Below are positions 55,260 to 64,000 of a DNA stretch of 64,000 nt, one piece after another. Numbering within the stretch: position 1 is the first letter of the stretch; each line of letters opens with the position of its first letter. Below the pieces are notes generated by a model. The model was not told the origin of the DNA, made no database searches, and was given only the letters and a program-made list of their open reading frames with translations. Origin of the DNA: Actinostola sp. cb2023 (Eukaryota > Cnidaria > Anthozoa > Actiniaria > Actinostolidae); the NCBI GenBank assembly GCA_033675265.1, contig JAUJYZ010000376.1, positions 618,501 to 682,500 of the forward strand, given 5' to 3'. Made by a program: the position numbers and the translations under genes.

Positions 55260-55797
55260 CCATATAGGTGGCCGGTGTGTAGATGTGGTCGTTGTTTAGA
55301 TGTGGTCGCTGTGGAGAGGTTTCAGAACGAATATTAATGGTCTGTATGGTCTGGTGGCCAGGTGGTGGTCGTTACATAGAGGTTCAGAACGAATATTAAA
55401 TGTATGGTCTGGTGGTCAGGGGGTGGTCGTTACATAGAGGTTCAGAACGAATATTAAATGTATGGTCTGGTGGCCAGGTGGTGGTCGTTACATAGAGGTT
55501 TCAGAACGAATATTAAATGTATGGTCTGGTGGCCAGGTGGTGGTCGTTACATAGAGGTTCAGAACGTATATTAAATGTATGGTCTGGTGGCCAGGTGGTG
55601 GTCGTTACATAGAGGTTTCAGAACGAATATTAAATGTATGGTCTGGTGGCCATGTGGTGGTCGTTACATAGAGGTTTAGAACGAATATTAAATGTATGGT
55701 CTGGTGGCCAGGTGGTGGTCGTTACATAGAGGTTTCAGAACGAATATTAAATGTATGGTCTGGTGGCCAGGTGGTGGTCGTTACATAGAGGTTCGAC
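55260..55797 (+). repeat. 59-bp minisatellite just downstream of the aGPCR stop
   Basis: About eight to nine units of GAGGTTTCAGAACGAATATT... ending 53 bp from the minus-strand stop codon at 55850, so probably in the 3' UTR. Confidence 0.93.
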
Positions 55798-55849
55798 TAG
55801 TTTAATTCTAAGTATTTTATGAATGTCCTTAGAACTGAGCTGCCTTTGT

Positions 55850-58800
55850 TCAATTCTTACGAATTTCATCGACATTCTGCATCTTGACGTTTTGAGGTGA
55901 AACCACATCTGAATTAGACGGCAGATCACTCAGTGAATGAATAAGCTCTTCGCATTTCGAGTCTTTCTTTCTACTATTCATTTCGTATGCATTCTCACTT
56001 TTCTCAGATGGGATGTCTACAAGATGAACAAGAAGAAATAACATGATTTAACTGTCAAGTACATGTCTGCCATTTAGAGGATGGATGGACTGATGGATGG
56101 ATGGATGGAGGGACTGATAGATGGATCACTTTTGGACTGATAGATGGAGGGAATGATGGATGGATGGATGGAGAGACTGATAGATGGATCACTTTTGGAC
56201 TGATAGATGGAGGGACTGATAGATGGAGGGACTGATAGATGGATGGACTGATAGATGGATAAACTTATAGATGGATGGACTGATAGATGGATGGATGGAC
56301 TGATAGATGGAGGGACTGATAGATGGAGGGACTGATAGATGGAGGGACTGATAGATGGAGTGAATGATAGATGGAGGGACTGATAGATGGATGGACTGAT
56401 AGATGGATGAACTTATAGATGGATGGACTGATAGATGGATGGATGGACTGATAGATGGAGGGACTGATAGATGGAGGGACTGATAGATGGAGGGACTGAT
56501 AGATGGAGGGACTGATAGATGGAGGGACTGATAGATGGAGGGACTGATAGATGGAGGGACTGATAGATGGAGGGACTGATAGATGGAGGGACTGATAGAT
56601 GGAGGGACTGATAGATGGAGGGACTGATAGATGGAGGGACTGATAGATGGAGGGACTGATAGATGGAGGGACTGATAGATGGAGGGACTGATAGATGGAG
56701 GGACTGATAGATGGAGGGACTGATAGATGGAGGGACTGATAGATGGAGGGACTGATAGATGGAGGGACTGATAGATGGAGGGACTGATAGATGGAGGGAC
56801 TGATAGATGGAGGGACTGATAGATGGAGGGACTGATAGATGGAGGGATGATAGATGGAGGGACTGATAGATGGAGGGAATGATAGATGGAGGGATGATAG
56901 ATGGAGGGACTGATAGATGGAGGGACTGATAGATGGAGGGAATGATAGATGGAGGGAATGATAGATGGAGGGACTGATAGATGGAGGGAATGATAGATGG
57001 AGGGAATGATAGATGGAGGGACTGATAGATGGAGGGAATGATAGATGGAGGTAATGATAGATGGAGGGACTGATAGATGGAGGGACTGATAGATGGAGGG
57101 ACTGATAGATGGAGGGACTGATAGATGGAGGGACTGATAGATGGAGGGACTGATAGATGGAGTGAATGATAGATGGAGGGACTGATAGATGGAGGGAATG
57201 ATAGATGGAGGGACTGATAGATGGAGGGACTGATAGATGGAGGGACTGATAGATGGAGTGAATAATAGATGGAGGGACTGATAGATGGAGGGAATGATAG
57301 ATGGAGGGAATGATAGATGGAGGGAATGATAGATGGAGGGAATGATAGATGGAGGTAATGATAGATGGAGGGACTGATAGATGGAGGGACTGATAGATGG
57401 AGGGACTGATAGATGGAGGGACTGATAGATGGAGGGACTGATAGATGGAGGGAATGATAGATGGAGGGACTGATAGATGGAGGCAATGATAGATGGAGGG
57501 ACTGATAGATGGATGGACTGATAGATGGATGAACTTATAGATGGATGGACTGATAGATGGATGGATGGACTGATAGATGGAGGGACTGATAGATGGAGGG
57601 ACTGATAGATGGAGGGACTGATAGATGGAGGGACTGATAGATGGAGGGACTGATAGATGGAGGGACTGATAGATGGAGGGACTGATAGATGGAGGGACTG
57701 ATAGATGGAGGGACTGATAGATGGAGGGACTGATAGATGGATGGAGGGCTGATAGATGGAGGGAATGATAGATGGAGGGACTGATAGATGGAGGGAATGA
57801 TAGATGGAGGGACTGATAGATGGAGTGAATGATAGATGGAGGGACTGATAGATGGAGGGACTGATAGATGGAGGGACTGATAGATGGAGTGAATGATAGA
57901 TGGAGGGACTGATAGATGGAGGGAATGATAGATGGAGGGACTGATAGATGGAGGGACTGATAGATGGAGGGACTGATAGATGGAGTGAATGATAGATGGA
58001 GGGACTGATAGATGGAGGGAATGATAGATGGAGGGAATGATAGATGGAGGGAATGATAGATGGAGGGAATGATAGATGGAGGTAATGATAGATGGAGGGA
58101 CTGATAGATGGAGGGACTGATAGATGGAGGGACTGATAGATGGAGGGACTGATAGATGGAGGGACTGATAGATGGAGTGAATGATAGATGGAGGGACTGA
58201 TAGATGGAGGGAATGATGATGGATGGACTGATAGATGGAGGGACTGATAGATGGAGGGACTGATAGATGGAGGGACTGATAGATGGAGGGACTGATAGAT
58301 GAGAGGGAATGATAGATGGAGGGAATGATAGATGGAGGGAATGATAGATGGAGGGAATGATAGATGGAGGGAATGATAGATGGAGGGAATGATAGATGGA
58401 GGGAATGATAGATGGAGGGACTGATAGATGGAGGGACTGATAGATGGAGGGACTGATAGATGGAGGGACTGATAGATGGAGGGAATGATAGATGGAGGGA
58501 CTGATAGATGGAGGGAATGATAGATGGAGGGACTGATAGATGGAGTGAATGATAGATGGAGGGACTGATAGATGGAGTGAATGATAGATGGAGGGACTGA
58601 TAGATGGAGGGACTGATAGATGGAGGGACTGATAGATGGAGGGAATGATAGATGGAGGGACTGATAGATGGAGGGAATGATAGATGGAGGGACTGATAGA
58701 TGGAGTGAATGATAGATGGAGGGACTGATAGATGGAGGGAATGATAGATGGAGGGAATGATAGATGGAGGGAATGATAGATGGAGGGAATGATAGATGGA

Positions 58801-59874
58801 GGGAATGATAGATGGATGGACTGATAGATGGATGGAACTAGGGCAAAGGGCGCTAAGGAAGGCCTTGTCACTCACCACTTCCTTCTGCAAATTCCTTTCT
58901 CTTTTTACCAGCAGGAGAACCTCTGGTTTTAGGCAACCCAGTTGAATCAGTACTGCTGTATTGACTGAACTTACGATTAACTGCTTTCTGAACCTACAGC
59001 CGGAATAAAATATAAAATAAATAAAGGAGGTTTAAGTGTCACGACCTGGGTGTAAAATCTCTGCCAAGCAGTTTACCTGTTGGTTCAAGATACAGTGAAA
59101 GATAAATATCATGAGTCCTTGCAGGGAATTCAAGATGGCGAAAATGTACTTGAAAGCCAACGTCGCAGAATTGAAGGTCAACAAACCAAATACCCACGTG
59201 ATACCAAGCAGAGGAAGAACGACCGCTGTTGCCTTGACACCCATGCGTATTTTCTCATCACGTGACTTACTTTGCACGTGACGTGTGCCCAGCATTTGGC
59301 GTATGACCAGAATAAAAACTACCATGTTTATCTGAAAAATGCATTTTTATTAGGCGATCACTATTGTAAATATAAAGCTTCCAGCGAATGCTACAGAGAG
59401 AAAATGTCTTACCAGTAGAACGACAATGGCTGGAGCGATAAATGCCCAGATGAGCCCGTTATCAACTGCAAGCCAGCATGCGGTCTGATCGCCATAGTAA
59501 CCATAGCCTTGTGTTTGAGTGACAGCCAATGAGATACCGACGATAATTAGAGGGAATCCTGTTACCAAGTGTCAAATAGAAACGTTAATATAACAGTGGA
59601 AAGAAAACTAAGAACAAGAAAAACAGTAGATCAAGAAGGATAATCGCGATGTGAAGCTGCACTGATGATAAAGACGACGAACAACATCAATTTATAGTAT
59701 TATTTTAAATATATATAATCCACTAGTTTCTAGTTCTTTTTCTTATTGTAAAGCGCATCGAGGTTCCAGATTGCGCTATATAAATACTCTATTATTATTA
59801 TTATCAATAAACATACGATAAGTACACGACCAAGACGAAGTACAAGTACAACCACAACCACCACCAGCACCACC

Positions 59875-59923
<49 letters not shown>

Positions 59924-62900
59924 GCTTTATTTGTACTCTTGTAAGACCACAAGAAGAGCTAAGAAGCTAGAGTCGATACTAACCCCATCCGAACAGTAAG
60001 AAATACTTGACTTTTTCTTCGACCTCTGCACCGATGACTTTGACAATAAGAAGGTAAAGAAGAACTCCTTCACACAACATCCAACAGAACACGGCCAGTA
60101 GAAAGTAATGCAGCAAAACAGCCATGACAGTACATCCAACCTATAAAACATGAATTAGTTACATTAATAACGTATCGAGAATGATCCAGTGATCATCACT
60201 TAGTGGTCTACCTTAGTGTCACGTGTAGTTCCTTCTGCTATGTCAAGGCCACAGACCTACCTTAGTGTCACGTGCAGTTCCTTCTGCTGATGACAAGGCT
60301 ACAGACCTACCTTAGTGTCACGTGTAGTTCCTTCTGCTATGTCAAGGCCACAGACCTACCTTAGTGTCACGTGCAGTTCCTTCTGCTGATGACAAGGCCA
60401 CAGACCTACCTTACTGTCACGTGCAGTTCCTTCTGCTATGACAAGGCCACAGATCTACCTTACTGTCACGTGCAGTTCCTTCTGCTATGACAAGGCCACA
60501 GACCTACCTTAGTGTCACGTGCAGTTCCTTCTGCTATGACAAGGCCACAGACCTACCTTAGTGTCACGTGCAGTTCCTTCTGCTGATGACAAGGCCACAG
60601 ACCTACCTTACTGTCACGTGCAGTTCCTTCTGGTATGACAAGGCCACAGATCTACCTTACTGTCACGTGCAGTTCCTTCTGCTATGACAAGGCCACAGAC
60701 CTACCTTAGTGTCACGTGCAGTTCCTTCTGCTGATGACAAGGCCACAGACCTACCTTACTGTCACGTGCAGTTCCTTCTGCTATGACAAGGCCACAGATC
60801 TACCTTACTGTCACGTGCAGTTCCTTCTGCTATGACAAGGCCACAGATCTACCTTACTGTCACGTGTAGTTCCTTCTGCTATGACAAGGGCACAGACCTA
60901 CCTTAGTGTCACGTGTAGTTCCTTCTGCTATGACAAGGCCGCAGACCACAGCAATAGCCACACATATGTTCATGAGGACAATGGTTCGTGGTGCTTTGAG
61001 AGTTTTCCAGAAGAACATAGTGACAACGATGGTTAACAAGACAGCAAACAAGGAAATGGAACAACCAATGGTGGAGATTAACTCCAAGGCTTTGCGATGT
61101 TCTTCTGGAATCTGAGGCAATCACAATAATCACATGTAAAATATAGTCATTTCTTCATTTCTTCTGTTCACCTGGGTGCACTTAATGTAGAGCCTAGCTC
61201 TGTTGTGTGACCCTTACCATACATCGATCTTATAAATATCCTTTTTTTCTTTTTTTTCTTCCCCCCTGTTATTTCGTATGGTGGAAGTTTTGTATAATTA
61301 AATAGCATTGGTTTATCCACAGGTAGCCCAACCATTGCTTCTGAGGCTACTTACAATTAATAAAATTTTTTTTGCATGCGCGTCTTTTTATGGGTTTCCT
61401 GTGGTAGAGCACGCGCGCGCAATGCGTATTATGTTGGGTTCCCTGTGCGTAGAAACGTATTATGTTGGGCTCCCTGTGCGCGTCCCGTAAGACGCGCCCG
61501 CAGAAATGCAGTATTGAAAGGTGTGTGTTTACATAAAGATGCGCCTTTGCGAAAATTCACCACGGTTAACAGAGGACTAACCACGTAATGCTGTACCAGT
61601 CCTCCATAAGGATCCATGAGGGCTGCGAACACCGTCAAGTGATCACACTCACAAGTAGTCACGTGTTTATTAGATTCACTAGGTACCAAGCTACAGCCGT
61701 CTGTATACCATGTGCTTGGTAACCCCTCCCTCCAAAACACACACGTTCGTGGTGGAGCCGGCTCAACGTCCTGGAAAACAAATGATTAGTCATTGAACCA
61801 ATTCCAGACAGCAACATAGCAACATAGATCAAGTCTATGCAAATGTCGTCCAAACTTTATAATAAACTGTCTTTACCCTCTTATTCTTTAAGATAATTTT
61901 GACTTTTTCCTTCAGTTTTCCAATCGGTGCTGGCCGTACAACACTGGTGACCATGGTGGTATTGGATGGTAATACGTCAGCTTGAGTGGTATTGGTGTCG
62001 TTTTTATGGAGTCGCATTACAGAGTTGAGCGTCTTGTACACGAGACTAACCACACGATTCTCTGTGTCATCGGAGAACACTTCTGCTGGTAAAAACAAGA
62101 AGCTTTGGAAATCCTTGTAAGCAAAGTGTAGACCTGTCTTCTTTATCTGTATGGAAAACAACTCAGTTATTTATGGTTCTGTAGATGATGAATTGGTTAA
62201 CGTAACTATCCACTGTATTTCCTTATTTGGCAACAAAATTCCATATATGGTAGTATCTTTTGCGTTTACCCAGGCACTCGACACCAGTCTCCATAAATAC
62301 GCCACGCCAATGATTGTTTGATATGTGATGTGATATGAATATGATTACCCATAATACCTCATTTTGTTGACTGACTTTGTCCAGTCTCATGACGATGTTG
62401 GTTGTTATAATTAGTTTGGTAGCGCCTGCAATCTGGTTGGCCAGCTGAAGACCGTAGCGATTGATAGTGACAACCAGTCGATTCCACAACAACTTCGTCT
62501 CCTGAATTAAGGTTTCATTGAACTGAAAATAGTAATAATAGTATCCCTTTACTCACAAAGTATGACGTCATAAGGTTTGCAGAGACTCAAAACTAATTTT
62601 TTTTTGACCGACCGATCACAATGTTGCAAGATGAACAGACGAGCTTTGGTTTCAGTGAAACCAGAATGTTGCTGTTACCTTTTCTAATTGATCTTCATAC
62701 TGTATCCAGCGTTGTGTGTTTGTAGGTTCCAGAATATTGCTGCAAACGTCAAGGAAGTTCTGTTGATCTTCGTCAGAAGTGATGACAGTATTGTTGTTGG
62801 CTTGGCTGTTGTTTACTAAGATCGATAGAATTGTCACCGTGACGTCGAGGTCTCCACCATTTAGCCGGCCTTCTTTCTTGGCTGGACTTATTGTAGCGTT

Positions 62901-63562
62901 CTTTAGTACTTGCAATAGTCCACTTGCGTTGTAAGATGGTGTAAAACCGCTTGATACTATTGCTTCAGCCTACAATAATGTGATATAAAGTAATAATACT
63001 GGTGGATATTAGCGGATAAGTTATGGTGGAGCTGCCTGTACGTCTGTCTGTCAGCAATCAGCAATGTCTGTCTGTCTGTCTGTCAGCAATGTCTGTCTGT
63101 CAGCAATGTCTGTCTGTCTAGCTGTCAGCAATGTCTGTCTATCAGCAATGTCTGTCTGTCTAGCTGTCAGCAATGTCTGTCTGTCAGCAATGTCTGTCAG
63201 CAATGTCTGTCTGTCTGTCAGCAATGTCTGTCTGTCTGTCAGCAATGTCTGTCTGGCTATCAGCAATGTCTGTCTATCAGCAATGTCTGCCTGTCAGCAA
63301 TGTCTGTCTGTCTGTCAGCAATGTCTGTCTGTCTATCTGTCTGTCTGTCTGTCAGCAATGTCTGCCTGTCTGTCAGCAATGTCTGTCTGTCTGTCTATCT
63401 GTCTGTTTATCCGCATCTATTTCCTTGCCCACTGAAATGGATGGTACAATCATACCTGTAGCAGGAGTTTGTTAAATTCAATAGATGTACAGTTACCAAG
63501 GTCAGGGTCACTCCATGTTGGTTTAGAATCAGATCCTTCTATACATCGCCTGGTAGCCTGGC
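55850..63562 (-). CDS. Adhesion G-protein-coupled receptor (N-terminus beyond the right edge)
   Basis: Eleven exons on the minus strand: 63456-63562, 62679-62969, 62358-62522, 61877-62146, 61582-61770, 60902-61111, 59984-60140, 59413-59558, 59077-59331, 58876-58993 and 55850-56016. They give 690 residues in continuous phase. Order: end of a HormR domain ([18 protein letters not shown]); GAIN domain; GPS with [27 protein letters not shown] (HLT cleavage tripeptide intact, tethered agonist TVFAALM); seven TM segments (TM1 [16 protein letters not shown]3 [22 protein letters not shown]6 [11 protein letters not shown]); then a 95-residue tail rich in Ser, Lys and Glu. Family known for autoproteolysis and adhesion-activated G-protein signalling; closest in style to the latrophilin group. 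Introns carry three large arrays. Upstream exons are outside the window. Confidence 0.92.
56078..58836 (-). repeat. 16-bp minisatellite, about 2.75 kb, in the last aGPCR intron
   Basis: Roughly 170 copies of ACTGATAGATGGAGGG with point variants. A distinct variant block (GATGAACTTATAG within GATGGATGGACT) appears near 56260, 56400 and 57530, showing higher-order duplication. It keeps an open frame of 868 codons ([12 protein letters not shown]...), a consequence of the 16-bp period rather than a gene. Confidence 0.95.
59730..59935 (+). repeat. L2/CR1-type LINE or SINE tail plus (ACC)n(AAC)n microsatellite
   Basis: TTGTAAAGCGCATCGAGGTT followed by GCGCTATATAAATACT and (ATT)n at 59745-59803 resembles the conserved 3' tail of L2/CR1-clade LINEs and their SINEs. 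(ACC)n(AAC)n follows at about 59850-59925. It lies in an aGPCR intron. Confidence 0.6.
60195..60950 (-). repeat. 49-51-bp array built from the end of an aGPCR exon and its splice donor
   Basis: About 15 units. Read on the minus strand, each contains GGCCTTGTCATAGCAGAAGG, AACTACACGTGACACTAAG (or a variant) and then GTAGGT. That is the last 14 codons of the TM1-TM2 exon ([13 protein letters not shown]) plus the intron's donor site. The copy used in the gene model is the first one (donor at 60901). Confidence 0.93.
61318..61500 (+). mobile_element. Partial copy of the 10375-10913 TIR family
   Basis: CCACAGGTAGCCCAACCATT and CTTCTGAGG are followed by a GCGCGC stretch and two units ATGTTGGGCTCCCTGTGC, as at 10375-10510. 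The right terminus is lost. It lies in the aGPCR intron next to the GPS exon. Confidence 0.75.
63035..63425 (+). repeat. TCTG / CAGCAATG irregular minisatellite
   Basis: Alternating TCTGTCTGTC and AGCAATG blocks of variable length in the aGPCR intron between the HormR and GAIN exons. Confidence 0.93.
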
Positions 63563-64000
63563 CTGAAACAAAACCGTGCGAACTGAGTTCAGTTCCCAGT
63601 CCCTATAAACAGATCACTCAGTGCTGAATGTAATACCATTCATGCAAAGTCAAGGTTTACAACATTACTCTATATTACGCACACACAAATCCAGATAAAA
63701 AAGAAAATATTTTCCCGCCATTTTTGAACGTAATGTCAGGAGCCCATTATAGTAGGAGCAGTATTTCGCGCAAAAAAAAAAACACACCCCGACCATGCAA
63801 TCAGAGCAGGGATAATTTAACCAATCATGCAGAACTAGCTCTCTAAGTCAGTCGCACAAGACAGGCAGACAAGACAGAGAAGCGAGCTTTTCATTCAAAC
63901 TTTTCGAGTTCAAATTTGAGCGAAGAGAGCGATTATACAAGTAAAGAACAGAGTAGTCCACCTCAAAGTAAGCCTGATGAATCGGTAAAGCGAGTAGCTT
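63563..64000. other. aGPCR intron; CAGGAGCCCATTA repeat end
   Basis: No further receptor exon is visible. CAGGAGCCCATTATAGTAGG at 63738 matches the end of the TIR element at 20185, so a related element probably runs off or ends here. Confidence 0.5.

Noticed and set aside
56265..58890. 868- and 451-codon frames ([12 protein letters not shown] repeats)
   Set aside because: The 16-bp repeat lacks stops in several frames; it lies in an intron of the aGPCR on the same strand and two frames are open at once.

Overview
This is a gene-bearing window from a metazoan nuclear genome. Phase-compatible GT-AG introns are present throughout. The genes include a THOC1 orthologue (TREX mRNA-export complex), a CUB-domain receptor, an adhesion GPCR with an intact GPS, a FAM89/LURAP1-like protein and two large beta-helix/multi-TM surface proteins. 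The sequence is AT-rich and crowded with small TIR elements and minisatellites, and it carries a Penelope-like GIY-YIG retroelement. A sponge, cnidarian or other early-branching marine invertebrate fits best; I cannot name the taxon from sequence alone.

Layout. 1-3531 (-): 5' half of THOC1, six exons, running off the left edge. 3930-10361 (+): beta-helix/multi-TM gene copy A, a signal-peptide exon plus one giant exon, with a one-base frameshift; it is head-to-head with THOC1 (398 bp between the ATGs). 13113-17074 (+): two-exon FAM89/LURAP1-like gene. 20060-32244 (+): 11-exon gene for a secreted-then-anchored protein with five CUB domains, a furin-type site, one TM and a short tail; its 6 kb intron 8 is full of inverted-repeat elements. 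35343-51195 (-): beta-helix/multi-TM copy B, intact, with a proposed signal-peptide exon 11.3 kb upstream of the main exon across an intron packed with repeats. 51628-53465 (+): decayed Penelope-like element. 55850-63562 (-): adhesion GPCR, 11 exons (HormR, GAIN, GPS, 7TM, tail), running off the right edge.

Themes. Four of the five genes whose 3' ends lie in the window have a tandem array that starts at, spans or closely follows the stop codon. The fifth has a TIR element with an internal array 13 bp after its stop. One aGPCR intron is filled by tandem copies of the preceding exon's end together with its splice donor. Several TIR elements carry internal minisatellites. The two beta-helix genes share near-identical DNA tracts inside otherwise divergent sequence, which points to gene conversion between inverted paralogues. 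No prokaryotic operon, CRISPR array or defence system is present. All exon boundaries were read by eye from splice sites and reading phase, without transcripts or database searches.
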